Assembly: GCA_977006965.1 (NCBI GenBank)
Contig: OZ345364.1
Span: 2,356,001-2,420,000, forward strand
From: Phymatolithon calcareum
Lineage: Eukaryota; Rhodophyta; Florideophyceae; Hapalidiales
Direction of reading: 5' to 3'
Length of the DNA stretch: 64,000 bases
In this document: positions 22,681-33,417 of the stretch, in pieces
How the letters are laid out: each line of letters begins with the position of its first letter
Numbering within the stretch: position 1 is the stretch's first letter
Position numbers and translations under genes: made by a program
The notes under the pieces: generated by a model
Seen by the model: the letters and a program-made list of their open reading frames with translations, nothing else
What the model was told of the DNA's origin: nothing
Databases searched by the model: none

Positions 22681-23892
22681 TCAGTCTTCATATTCTTGGT
22701 CCCAAGAATCGGTGAATTGTATGGTTCTGCTATATTGATCATCAGTGCCATTGTCTTCATCCTCCGAACTACTGTTGTCCGTCCAGTTCTCATCAACGTG
22801 CCGATCAATGTTAACCATAGTGGTCGGATACACCACGTTGAGCATGGGATATGTATGTACCGGATATGCCCAATCAGGATCGCAGTAGTTGTTGCACTTG
22901 TGGCGATAGAAAAAGTTTGATATTCCATCCGGCCCCAGATCGGTCGTCCCATACGTCATACTGCGCGAGATGATAGCGGGATCTGTGAGAATTGCCCCAT
23001 CCTCGTTAACCCCTCCTTGAATGTCGCACAAGACAAAAGCTCCGCCAGTTTTGTGATAGGAATAATGCGAAAGGGCCTACATTCAATCAATAATCATAAG
23101 GTTAGTGTGGACAAGAATAAAGTTTCTACCTTCAGTCTGTTGTAGCGTACCTGCATAGCGAGTGCCCACTCAGACGAGTCGTCAAACCATCCACTGTTAG
23201 AGTTCCCTGACATAGCGACACACAGAGCAGTAAAGAAGAAGTCAGTGATTTGTAGCATTAACTGTTAAGAAAGTCGATGCACTCTTGACGAACATTTTTG
23301 GAATTCTTCTATGAACGGCTCTTGCATGTGCTTCACGCCAGGCATTCCCGAATCTTCCGTGAACTCCCATATTTCGGGGATATTCACTCGAATATGAGTG
23401 CCTATGATGTTATCGCTGTTGAATTCATGGACTATCTCCAACGCTTTTCTCGCACACTTAATGTCGCCTTGATAGGCAGCGCTGCTAACAGCAAAGCCAG
23501 ACTTGAACCACTTGGCGACACATAGCTGTCCAGCACGAGGCCCATCGACATACACGCCTTTTGCAACCCAGCGAAAGCTTCCCTGTTCGAAAGGTTTCCT
23601 CAATGCCTTCTTACTGCGTCCACAACACATGATATGTGATGACAGGCCGATTTTTGTCAGGGAAAGTAGAGTTACGCGCCTGTGCCCATTGATGTGGAGC
23701 ATGATAATCTTACCTGAAAGAAGCACCCGATGAACCATTGTTTCGAGCCGTAGTGGACACGCTTCGTGCTTCGTACGGTCCTGTAAGACAATCGTTGCAT
23801 CGCGAGCGACCGATATTCTTCCGCCACTGGCGATTGCTGAATTCAGATCTAGGCTTAGATATACCGCAAGCTACGCAGCCCCGAGATGTCAT
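22681..23892 (-). CDS. Alpha-kinase with an N-terminal CxxC zinc-binding module (four exons)
   Basis: Exons 23892-23714, 23613-23294, 23206-23151 and 23076-22681 encode 316 residues. The introns are 100, 87 and 74 nt. Splice sites: CAG|GTAAGA...CGCAG|T; AAAT|GTTCGT...GTCAG|GG; GCAG|GTACGC...TGTAG|GCC. All phases agree. Exon 1 has a CxxC...CxxC pair (Cys6, 9, 32, 35), a small zinc-binding module. Exon 2 holds the alpha-kinase nucleotide-binding part (FRWVAKGVYVDG, LCVAKWF) and the EPFIEEF motif. Splicing creates QKWNSNSGW, the family's K-Y-N-x-N-x-G-W site. Exon 4 gives ALSHYSYHKTGG, CDIQGG, LTDPAI, TDLGPDGI and FFYRHKCNNYC, the Asp/Gln catalytic and Gly/Cys zinc motifs. The family phosphorylates Ser/Thr in helical contexts (myosin heavy chain and EF2 kinases). 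The C-terminus is an acidic tail. The substrate is unknown. Confidence 0.88.
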
Positions 23893-25679
23893 CTTCAGGC
23901 AGCAGAGTGTTGAATGGGATGGGAAATGGAGATCAAGTGTTCGAGCTACCGTCTAGTAGGGAGCGCGGGAAAGCGAGTTTACGTTACGGAATCTGGTATG
24001 ACTTGAAATGTGCATACAGGCAGATTCTAGAATCCAAAATTGGTACGGTTTACAAATGTGGTGTCGCATTTCGCCACACCTTGCGTTCGCATACACTGAC
24101 GACGGGTGCATGATATGCCAGTGACCTCGCTGCCCACTTGCATGAGTCTCATTTTTAGTCTGCCTTGCTTGTGCCTTGAGATTTTTTCCTGCCCTCCTAT
24201 TGAGTGTAAAATGGCCCTATAGGACTTGCGACGCCAACAGCAGGTACACGAGGCTGGCGCATCGTTCCTGTACAATCGTTCTATCTTCATTCATGCCAAC
24301 AATCTCACTTGCTACAAACGCTCAAGTACCTATTCCAGGAACTGAACCTCCATCTTCATGACTGATCTTGTTGCTTCTGTCAAACGTGCCTTGTTTCTGT
24401 ACACTTCTCGTTGGTCTCGCTGAATGGGCAAAGCTCAATTACAGCTATTCCATTTCAACTTGGTTTTCTTTTTTCCCGTTCAGATCCTGACAGTTTATCA
24501 TACGTTCACGCATATTCTGGTGCTGTCATACTCGGTTGTTGCATTTTTCTGCCATGCGCATTGAACAACGTAGCCAGTTAGCTGTTCTTTTCTTGACATT
24601 GCGCCAGACGGCATCAAAATTTTCCGTTTCCTCTTCGATTCATGAATCTCAGTGAAACCGCTTGAAAGCGGATTTTCTTCAATCTTGAATTTTGTCCTTT
24701 GCATTTCTCCTGACATTTTTGTTAGGTTGTGCTTATCAGCTTCACGACAAGGTGAATATTCGAAGTGTGAGCAATTCGTGCACGGCAATCTTTGCTTTCT
24801 TAAGGAAGCCATCTTCGAATCTACCAATATCACTCCATCTCTAGTGGTCCAGCTCTCCTCAGCCGTGCTACCTATCCTTGCTCATCCGGTGATCTCGGAG
24901 CCATTGGACGCCAATCCCCATTTGTTCGTTTTTGCGGAATATTTTTCTCCACTCCCTTTTCAATTTAGCTCCGCTTCCTAATCACCACAATGCGTCTCCG
25001 TACCTGCCCAGATGCAGAGATGATTCTTCGCACACTCTAGTATCTAGAGGAATTCTAATTCTCACTTGGGCCACTCAAACCCACTCAACTTCAGAAAAAC
25101 CAGAACAACAAGCGCGTGCGTCTGTGAGAAGTGAGAAGCAGGCATAAGGTGAAGCAAACCTCGTCATGTAGAACAGACTGCAGTTGTAAAGATCCTCTTG
25201 TCCAAGCACCCTAAGCGCCAATCTAATGTTCGAAAAAAGGTAAGGGCTCTTCAATATTGCAGACCGATGATCCATGTGCACCAGCACACCAAGCACTAAG
25301 TTTAGTGAGCACTCGCTCAACTTTCATCTTTTATGAACTCTGAAAATTAGAACAGACGGGGCCTTATGGCCTTGGGGAAACTGAACTGATAAAGGGGCTC
25401 CATGTCCGATGGGCACGATTCGTCCGTGTACTCGATTGCTGTCTGTAGCGCCTCTGGGGGTGTCACATTTCGGCTTCGCGTTCTACTTTTGAGCAGCAAG
25501 AAGAGGGTCTATGACGTTGCCTTGAGCCCCTGCGAAAAGGGCATATAAAGGCATCGATTGCGGAAGAGCTCAGCTGAGGTCAGCTCTCCTGCAATCGATG
25601 CCTTTATATAATCTTTTCTAAGATGCTTCCAGCATTTAGAAGGTCCAAGAGCTCGCAGCTCTCCAAAGGCAAAATAATG
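23893..25679. other. Intergenic, no convincing gene
   Basis: Short competing frames only. The notable structure is the long palindrome at 25534-25618, listed separately. Confidence 0.45.
25534..25618. repeat. About 85-bp near-perfect palindrome
   Basis: The core atataaaggcatcgattgc (19 bp) is repeated exactly in reverse complement. The inner 14 bp match at 10 positions and the outer gaaaag...tatataaag at most positions, with no unpaired loop beyond the centre. It is the longest such structure in the window. Confidence 0.9.
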
Positions 25680-25930
25680 ATGATGATTGCTTTATTCCCC
25701 GAAGAGGCTACCACGTCTAGAAGGCTTCATTTGATTCCACTTGCTGAGGTAGGAGGCGTTTGTTATGGCCGATTCGATATATTGGTTTGGTACATCGCCA
25801 AGGCGGGAGGCGTATGTTCCGGGTACGCACTGTAGCAGTTTCCTGCGAACGAGCCCATTCTCATCCATGCGTAGAACATATCCTAACCATCCCCAGCGAT
25901 GCTCCTTAATCCATTGTATCACCGGCATTG
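25680..25930 (-). mobile_element. 5'-truncated non-LTR retrotransposon 3' end, copy 2
   Basis: The minus-strand frame reads HRWGWLGYVLRMDENGLVRRKLL, the same conserved block as copy 1, then ends KWNQMKPSRRGSLFGE followed by a stop. An ATC/ATT-rich tail (about 25672-25690) marks the 3' end. It is inserted opposite in orientation to copies 1 and 3. Confidence 0.8.
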
Positions 25931-26224
25931 AGGGCTATCTTGCTTCTATGGCTATGGCAGAATAATCTATTTCTTACGTGTCTGTCGCCACGACGTGAAA
26001 ATACTTCCAGCCCCAACGCCTAGTAAATTCACCGCAGTGAAAAACATGACCACTGTTTGTGCGAGCTGCTTCCTCCGCTTTGACTCCCTGGACCTTCTTC
26101 GCAAAATATAAACCTCCCATTGCAGCGTAACGGGTTTAATCCCTATGTCTAACAAATTTCCCACCTCGGAGTCATTCTTCAGCGACGTGCTCCACTGAAA
26201 AGTACATTTAGCTCTTAATATCGA

Positions 26225-26295
26225 ACAGGATAGAATAGAATGGAGAAAACTCAGACCCTAGAAGCGCTGCTAACCTCACTTGGGGGATATGCAGA
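26225..26295 (+). mobile_element. Very short LINE 3' end, copy 3
   Basis: About 70 bp match the last codons of copy 1: DRIEWRKLRP, stop, KRC, stop, then an acctcacttggggg stretch parallel to copy 1's gccccattgggg. It lies only about 20 bp from the stop codon of the transporter gene at 26314. Confidence 0.7.
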
Positions 26296-26313
26296 ATATA
26301 ATTCCCGTGGATA

Positions 26314-27360
26314 TCAATCCCAAATACAATTCTCACCACATTTTGGCTCACTCTCTATTCGCACCAATCGCCGTTTTAGTATCTGCACAACATCCTTCGA
26401 AGACTTGAGCTCTTCTATTCGCCGCTTAAAGATTTCCATCAGCTTTCCCGATCCATAAACCAAACTGCCTGCAAGCGCAATCAGCGCCCCGTGCAGCATG
26501 CCGCGAGACCTATGCAAGGGGTTATCCACTAATAAAATACTCACACCGAGCAACAAAACATGCTTCACTTGCGCGGAAATGGTGTGCGCAATAGCGCCAT
26601 TGACTGTAGTATTTACGAAAACAGCATGATTTAGTACCAACGCCATTGAAGCCGAACACACATACAGAACCAAAAACTTAGGGATGTGGAACAATTCCCA
26701 CACGCCGCGATCCGGCGGAAGGACCACCAACAACCCAAGAAGTACAGGGAAAGCGTACAGATTGTTTAAATACAGCAACTGCAAGTTGGACAACTCGAGC
26801 GTGTCGCGCACGTCCTTTAGTCGGACGAGGTAGTAGGCATTTGTCAAGTTCGCACACGTTGCGAGTGCGTACGTGGGAACCTCTAAACGGAGGTTTGTGG
26901 TAATGGCATGGAGTGCACCGGACACGATGAGTACGGCGGCCACTAAGGTTGTCCGCGTTGGGACTTTGCCGAGCAGGACTGCTTGGAGAATCAGGACGGC
27001 AACAATACTCATGCGCCGCAAAGTGTGATACATGAGGAGGGAAGTCTGGTGTAACGCAGAAAGACTGAAGACGAGCATGCAAATGTACGACAGGAAGTGC
27101 GGGACGTGCACGGAGTGTTGAATGAACGTGAGTAATGCCGGATTGAACGCGGCCGGTATGCTGAGAAATGAGAGGATGGACAGGATGAAGAGTGTGATGA
27201 TGGCCTGTGAGAAGAGCACAAGTACCGGAGAGGTGACCGGATATCTCTGAAAAAGAGCCTTATTGAACAGGGTCAATGAAACCGAGACGATGATATAGTA
27301 CAACACCGCCAGCACGCCGCGCCGGAAGGAGGCCCATGCGGACGTAGGGACCGGATCCAT
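26314..27360 (-). CDS. Nucleotide-sugar transporter of the TPT/DMT family, paralogue A
   Basis: 348 residues from the ATG at 27360 (an upstream GTG frame is ignored because the paralogue also starts at the equivalent Met-Asp). About nine to ten hydrophobic segments fill residues 15-320. Family signs are SLTLFNKALFQRYPVTSPVLV near the start (the N-K motif of TPT-family carriers), the TSLLMYHTLRRMS block, and NLQLLYLNNLYAFPVLL in the second half. Such carriers exchange nucleotide sugars for nucleotide monophosphates across the Golgi membrane. The sugar cannot be told from sequence. The C-terminus is polar and cytosolic. The gene sits between LINE copy 3 and a tRNA-like sequence, and has a paralogue at 51966-53033. 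Confidence 0.82.
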   Translation of the reverse strand: MDPVPTSAWASFRRGVLAVLYYIIVSVSLTLFNKALFQRYPVTSPVLVLFSQAIITLFILSILSFLSIPAAFNPALLTFIQHSVHVPHFLSYICMLVFSLSALHQTSLLMYHTLRRMSIVAVLILQAVLLGKVPTRTTLVAAVLIVSGALHAITTNLRLEVPTYALATCANLTNAYYLVRLKDVRDTLELSNLQLLYLNNLYAFPVLLGLLVVLPPDRGVWELFHIPKFLVLYVCSASMALVLNHAVFVNTTVNGAIAHTISAQVKHVLLLGVSILLVDNPLHRSRGMLHGALIALAGSLVYGSGKLMEIFKRRIEELKSSKDVVQILKRRLVRIESEPKCGENCIWD

Positions 27361-28224
27361 GTCGTTGAGTGCTGAAGAGGTAGGCACCTTGACGGAAAGG
27401 GTCGTTGCGGAAGCGCACTAAGGAGTTCTTGTTCATATCGGAGATGAGATTCACCGGGTGGCTCAACGGCTAAGAGTCGTTTCCTATCAGCTCGAAATCG
27501 AAGAAAGGCATCATAATATTAACGCTACTGACAATGCATTGAAAATATCCGCGATGCTCATGGGTCCTCGATAGGGCTACGAGCATATGAGGGCTCATCT
27601 GCCGGCGTCGCGAAACTCCGAGAGAAAACCAATCCGGAAACAACAATATCGTCTCCTTCGGCTTTCATTATCAGTGTCATTGTTGAAGGTCTGCAGCGCC
27701 TTCGAATTGCTTGTAGAAAGATAGCGCTTGAGGATGAACTTGAGCTTAGCGACATGTCGGAGGACATGCGACTGTCACGACTGATAGAGAATTGTCGCCT
27801 GCAGACGGAAGCAGAAACCTGCCTCCGCCCTTTGGCAAGTTCCCTGTTCTATGCCTCCTTTGCGCAGCATGCGACGGAGATTAGGAGCTGGTCTTGCATC
27901 ATTCATGTTTACTCCGACCTGACCAGTTGTGTTGGTTTACAAAGTTTTGGCATCCTTCTCCTGCTATCGTTGACAAATATTTACTCCCTTGTTGCGACTT
28001 GCACAGTACATTCTAAAGTACTGAGAGAAGTTGCTGTCCTCTAATATCGGAATGTAACCCAAAGATTGAACTCTTTTGAATGGCATTCCAAAAAATGGTA
28101 TTGTTTTTCGGCTTTGAATTTCGAGGGTCTTCCTGTTTGATATGCCATTAAACTCAGGGCCACAGAACGTTATTTCGACTATGGCACATAGCTTCCATCA
28201 AGTAGTGTGAAGGACAACTGTGGT
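27361..28224. other. Intergenic with a tRNA-like box A
   Basis: tggctcaacgg at 27459-27469 is a perfect Pol III box A, about 100 bp upstream of the transporter start. The following gctcgaaatc (27490-27499) is a weak box B at too short a spacing for a tRNA, so a decayed tRNA or SINE head is more likely. No gene is seen in the rest. Confidence 0.35.
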
Positions 28225-28500
28225 CTTTGTTTGTTTGTTTGTTTATTGCAGGTTATTCGAATTACACAAAGTGTACATTATTCAACATCTACGGGTCCTC
28301 TAAATGCTCCCGATATGGATCCATTCCTGGTACTCGCGTATCTGCTTCGCGCTAGTACTGCTGCACACCACTCCACGGCGACATCCGTGTGCCCTGTGCG
28401 GAACGTTAATTCAATTCTTGCTTGTGACAGGACTCGAACCGGCGACGTCAACATTCCTGCCTGTATCATACCGAAATATGTGCACAGGTGCGCGGAGGCG
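28225..28500 (-). mobile_element. Retroposon-like 3' end with tetranucleotide tail, copy 1
   Basis: On the minus strand a 220-bp body ends in GCAATAAACAAACAAACAAAC, a typical retroposon tail with tandem repeats. A block at 28360-28386 (gctgcacaccactccacggcgacatcc) recurs at 53358-53383, upstream of a similar tail, and both read EWCAA in the same frame. A box-B-like GGTTCGAGTCC is at 28430-28440 (minus). It may be a SINE or a LINE 3' end. Confidence 0.55.
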
Positions 28501-28643
28501 TTCAGTACTTAGTGCAGGAAGTTTTCCAGGCTTTGATTGGTCTCCATGTCCAACGTTGCACTCCGATTTGCTTTTCTCATTGATATTCTCATCATTGTTC
28601 TTACGGATACCCCCTTGGACGAGTTGGTATGCCTCCGCGAGTT

Positions 28644-29191
28644 TCATGACGTGCTTTGCAAATCCCTTTTCCTTCTTTTGAGAAGGATTTTGATGAGAAA
28701 TTTGCAGGTCATCACGGAGTCTGTTCTGCAGCGCGCAAGGGGACGAATCGCCGACAGAATATGGAACATGGCCACCTTCTGCGTCTTTAAGGATCTAGGA
28801 GAGACCCTGTTTTCGTAAAATTGGACTGTAGTCGCACAGAAAGAATCTAATTTTGCCAACGTCATGGCCTCCTTAAAAGTTTCCGCTTTGCTTTTAAGGT
28901 AACCAAGTAGCGATGCATCGCCCAGTTCATCATAGGATGTAACCTTTCCCATGAAACCAAGATCGATAAGAGAGGTAATATCTTCTACATCAACGCAGAT
29001 TTCAGATTTACCGGACGGGCAGGTTCATCGGCTGACGACGGGCCACGTTGGGCAGACCTTTCTCGGACCTCATCGCAGTATCTCTTGTAGGCCCTTAAAA
29101 AAATCCGAACACTCTGGGAGTCGAATTACAGAAGCTTGAGATATTCGCGCATTGTGGGGTTTTCGTCTTCCGGCTCGTTCCTCGCTTCCAT
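28644..29191 (-). pseudogene. Decayed retroelement gag-like frame
   Basis: An ATG at 29191 opens MEARNEPEDENPTMREYLKLL, then an in-frame TAA, then FDSQSVRIFLRAYKRYCDEV and ARPVNLKS in the same frame. A frameshift near 29000 leads into CVDVEDITSLIDLGFMGKV, which stays open to 28644. Composition and order (a charged N-terminus, a helical region, a basic end) resemble gag-like proteins of LTR elements. One stop and one shift break it. The joins are inferred from sense of reading, not from a database match. Confidence 0.45.
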
Positions 29192-30011
29192 GATCGAATA
29201 AGATGACTGAGTGATTACTGTGGTGTGTCTTAAGCGCTGGCTCTTTACGTCAGCTGATGCCATTAGGATCGCGACTTCAATAAGGGCGGATGCGAGCGGT
29301 TGCACACCCTGCGAAACAGGGGACACGACCTGAGAGTAGACTAATTGTACATTGAGTGCTAGTCAGTGTCTGTCATTAATCCGTTGGTTCCTTTTGGAAG
29401 AGTCGTTCACCAGACTGTACTGACAGTGTCGTTGGGTAGATTGCAAGGAGCAGTTAGAGGGCTCCTAGTCGATGCTGATAAAGTCGTTCATTGTAGCAAG
29501 TAATGCATAACTTTATTTCACATTTCAATCCACACAAGCTAATCTGGGCCCTCAATGGTAGAAAATAGTTTCAGAATCGAAGAGCAAGCAACAGAAGCAC
29601 CTTCTTTTTTCCGCTTTTCGCGCCATTTTTCTCGATGCCAACAATCTCTTTTTAGGCATTCCGGAATACAGCCGTTGATGTCTACTGAGCATATCGTCAA
29701 GTCGTTCGTGTAGAGCATGCGCACTGACTTCGCAGCATTTTTCAAGTCCTTCCTCACGCATCTTAAGGTATACAATTCATCCTTCGAGGGCTTCTTTGAA
29801 GCGCTTCTTTATCAAAGAACTCATTCTCTTTTGCCATACGGCGGTTCAAAGAGTTTCTACGTTCAACGACTCTATGTGCGCTGCTAAGGGATTATGACAG
29901 AATAAGAGCTCGTCAGCACTGCGAGGTCTTCGCGGTCAGAGATCTACATTTCCTTACAAGATCAAGATTTCTAAAATCCGCCAAATTTGTCTTTGCATGG
30001 CAGCAAGACGG
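29192..30011. other. Intergenic, no convincing gene
   Basis: Two overlapping minus-strand frames of about 70 codons at 29539-29775 have no recognisable motif. Confidence 0.45.
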
Positions 30012-31224
30012 TTAATCTTCGCGACCAATTCCGACCGCTTTTGCCAATTTCCAAAGCTCAGGTGTGTGAAAGTAGCCTTGTGGAGAACGTAGCTTACTCC
30101 AGTAGCTGTCGACAGTAAACGATAAAGCAGCGACAGGAATGTACTTGGTAGTGCCACTGCTATTGACCCCACAGTGAAGCCTGTTGTTGATAATTTGCAA
30201 GTTAGAAGTATTAGGTTTCGGGTGTTGCCTTCCCGAAAAAAAGAAAGCAAAACACGTTACCCACCGTGAGCAAATCCATCCGCTCTGACCAGAGCACGCA
30301 AGTCGATGAAACTTCCATCACAACGGTTGAGCAGAAAGGAGAAGTAGTCCTGAAGGTCGTACCGTGGTGATGGCATGCCACTGGCTTCCAAATCGCGAAC
30401 TTTTTGTGTGAGCGCTTTGTCGAGCATGAGCAGATTGCCGAACACAGATCTATTAGGATGAATCACGACTTCTTTTCGTCCAGGACCAAGCAATCTTCTT
30501 CCGATTCTGTGACTGCTCACTACGAAAGTGGGCACACGTGCGCAAGGGTACGATAGGTGTGCAACAATGATGGTATCCAAATCAATCCAGATGGCCTTCC
30601 TCGAATGCTGTTTCTCGTAGCGTTCCAAAAGATATAGTTTTCTTCTGCTAAGTTCGAACCAATTATTTACTGACGAATAGGCATTCTTCGGGAGATTCAT
30701 GGGATACTTTTTCACAGTGACATTGTCTCCGCCTGCTTTTTGTAGTGATTTGCATTTGTGTACACATGTAGTGTGAAGCACGTTTGGCTAGCGCGAACAG
30801 CTGCAGCCATGACTTGAAGACCTTGACAGAGCCTCTCGTCCGAGCCCCAGCGGCCCAAGGAGACAGCGCATGTTATAAAATCTACGCAATCGGCACAAGA
30901 AGAATTTAGGTCAACAATTTCAGGAGAGAGGCAGTTATCAGCTTCCTGTCGTTGGAGCTGTTGTAAAGGCGGATTTGAGCGTATGTCGAGACTTGATTGA
31001 TTCGACGAAACGACGCGTTTCCTACTTTGCGGGCATCGGATCTGTTGCAAAGACGGAGTTGGACGTGCATGCAATGTTGAATGATTCGCCAATTGGGCTT
31101 TCGGTCGGCGCCTCTCTTGTCAGGACACTTGCTGGGTTGGAAATCGAAAATATAGGAGCGCAAGGAGCAGAGGCACAGTAGTTAAGATGAGCACGAGGGG
31201 TTTCGGAAGCTTTCGGGGCCCCAT
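30012..31224 (-). pseudogene. Disabled type II glycosyltransferase (DxD type) with one intron
   Basis: An ATG at 31224 starts a clean signal-anchor (KPLVLILTTVPLLLALLYF), but codon 35 is TGA (31122-31120). The same frame continues through the stem into CAVSLGRWGSDERL. A -1 shift is needed between 30787 and 30715 to enter the catalytic frame, which has KAIWIDLDTIIVA with its DxD sugar-nucleotide site. An intron at 30181-30260 (GTAACG...CAACAG, branch site TTCTAAC) joins FAHGG to LHCGVNSSG, and the frame ends at GIGRED. Splicing avoids a stop at the exon border. With one stop and one shift, the copy is either a young pseudogene or contains sequence errors. The acceptor is unknown. Confidence 0.65.
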
Positions 31225-32184
31225 GGGTACAGGGTTTGCAGGAAGCGGCAGGGCGAAACTGAAGAGCGAGTTCGTTTTGTAGCATCTGACTTTATCTTCC
31301 GTCTGAATCTCTTAGATACTGAATTTATGCGGTCAGCAAGAATTTTGGGATGTGCGTTTCACCTTAAGATGTGGATGTTCAAGACTGTTGGAATCCCCGC
31401 AAGAGCGCTGTTGCGTAGCCGATACGACTATTCCTAATCTCAAAATTTAAACGTTTTGAAAATACTATCTAGACATGGAGGTCCAGAACTAAGTTTTTGC
31501 TGTATTGCAACAAGTTTCGAGCATCAATTCACTTGACGGTCGTGCACTGTAAATCAGAAGCTGTGGGTCTAAATATTCGTCATAATGAAGCATGCTTAGT
31601 AGATAATCGCGTTGATAGAGCAAGGTGATCGCAGATGTGGGCGACGAAGGTAAGCACTGAAAGCTGTCAATCAGCAGGTGTCATCTCAATTGCCATCGAA
31701 CAGTTGATTGCGGGGAAAAGTAAGCATTCGTTGATTCCATTTATTCCTCCCTGTAGCAGTCGCTTGGTATCCATGCGTCATATCCTCTTGCCGAAAGATA
31801 TTGCTCTCTACCTCCCAGGTTCTGTCACTCACGGGACGGCCGACGTACTTTCCTGCAATCGAAAAGGGACTAGTGACACAACGGGCCCATTGCATAGAAA
31901 TGAACACGAAACGTTGACGAACCGGAGCTCAAAACATAGACTGAGACGCATGCCTCCCAACGCAGAACACCGGAGTTTTCTCCTAATTTAGTGATTTATA
32001 CACTTAGATCAATCTCGCTGATGGCCCGCGAGGTCGCACATGGTTTCTTTTCCAAAAGTGACAAGAAATTCTGAATAATCGAAGATTATTGTGGACAGAC
32101 AGGTAAACTGCACCCGCAAACGGAAATGTCCTAATCCAAAAAGAACCCAAAAGGAAGCCCAAGACTTGCGCTAAACAAGACTTG
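31225..32184. other. Intergenic, no convincing gene
   Basis: One 118-codon frame at 31635-31991 (+) lacks recognisable features. Confidence 0.45.
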
Positions 32185-33417
32185 CTATAGGAGACTAACT
32201 CCTGCCTTTTCCAATGCCTCACGGGACCATTGCGGGTACTCGCGGTTCGGATACAAGTCGAGCATAAAGTTCTGTACAAACTCTTCAAAAACTCCATCCA
32301 TAATGGATTGTCTTGCTCGGAGCATCAATTGCGTCAAATACGACATGTTATGGAGCGTTATCAACTGCGAAGCAACGGACGTTTCCTTCGGCGACAAGAC
32401 GTGCAAATACGCTCTAGTATAATTCGCGCAACAAAAGCACTTGCACCCAACTTGAATTGGTCTGAAATCTTTGGCCATCGACGCATGACGAATTTTCAAC
32501 AACCCTTCAGGTACCAACGCCGTTCCAAATCTAGCCGTGCGGGCTGGATACACGCAATCAAACATATCTGCGCCCAACGCAACACACACAACGAGGTCTT
32601 CCGGATATCCAACGCCCATGCAATACCTCGGCTTATCTGCCGGAAGTTCGTCCGTACAGAGATCCACGATGCGCCAAAAAGAGCCCTTCGCTTCGCCACC
32701 AGAAAGCCCACCGATCGCATATCCGGGAAGGTTCCGTTCAACAAGCCCTTCGCAGCAAATTTTGCGCAGCCGCGTATCAAGTCCACCCTGCACGATGCCA
32801 AAGAGATTCTGCGACTTTTTCTTCGCATGAGCTTTCACACAGCGGTCAATCCAGCGCAACGTACGGTGACATGCCTCCTCCACTCGCGGTCCAGTGAGAG
32901 TGCTTGGGACAACATCGTCGAGAGCCATGATAATATCTGCACCGATATCATTCTGGATTCCAATGCTCTTCTCAGGGGTGAGAAGCATTTCCGTTCCGTC
33001 AACTGGGCTTTGAAACAGAACTCCTTCTTCAGTGACTCGAGAAAAGCGCGACAAAGATACCATCTGAAACCCGCCAGAATCTGTAAGGATTCCGCGCGGC
33101 CAGTTCATGAATTTGTGCAGACCCCCGAGCAAATCAATAAGTTCACCGCCTGGCCGGAGTGCAAGATGGTATGTATTCCCGAGCACAACTTGGGCGTTCA
33201 CAGTCGGGTCCAAGAGCTGGGATGGATCCAGCCCTTTAATCGTCGCCTGAGTGCCGACTGGCATGAACATCGGCGTCATTGCGGAGTGGTGTGGCAGATG
33301 AAGGGTCGACGCACGGGCCTTGTTCCATGTTGCGTGTACCTCAAATCGCAGCGCTGGAGAGTCGGGACCGCCATAATGGGCTGGCAACTTGAGCTCCTCT
33401 TCTGTCACTGCCGCCAT
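32185..33417 (-). CDS. QTRT1: Queuine tRNA-ribosyltransferase, catalytic subunit
   Basis: 410 residues, one exon, normal for the catalytic TGT subunit. It swaps guanine 34 for queuine in the anticodon of GUN tRNAs, normally with a second subunit (QTRT2). Visible signs: NTYHLALRPG and DSGGFQMVSLSRFS with the catalytic Asp, MALDDVV, the substrate-binding GIVQGG and YAIGGLSGGE, MFDCVYPARTARFG with the nucleophilic Asp, and the zinc site CKCFCC...H near residues 320-350. There is no transit peptide, so it is probably cytosolic or on the mitochondrial surface. It is divergent from the Pol I factor gene across 339 bp. A 396-codon frame antisense to it is a shadow. Confidence 0.96.
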   Translation of the reverse strand: MAAVTEEELKLPAHYGGPDSPALRFEVHATWNKARASTLHLPHHSAMTPMFMPVGTQATIKGLDPSQLLDPTVNAQVVLGNTYHLALRPGGELIDLLGGLHKFMNWPRGILTDSGGFQMVSLSRFSRVTEEGVLFQSPVDGTEMLLTPEKSIGIQNDIGADIIMALDDVVPSTLTGPRVEEACHRTLRWIDRCVKAHAKKKSQNLFGIVQGGLDTRLRKICCEGLVERNLPGYAIGGLSGGEAKGSFWRIVDLCTDELPADKPRYCMGVGYPEDLVVCVALGADMFDCVYPARTARFGTALVPEGLLKIRHASMAKDFRPIQVGCKCFCCANYTRAYLHVLSPKETSVASQLITLHNMSYLTQLMLRARQSIMDGVFEEFVQNFMLDLYPNREYPQWSREALEKAGVSLL

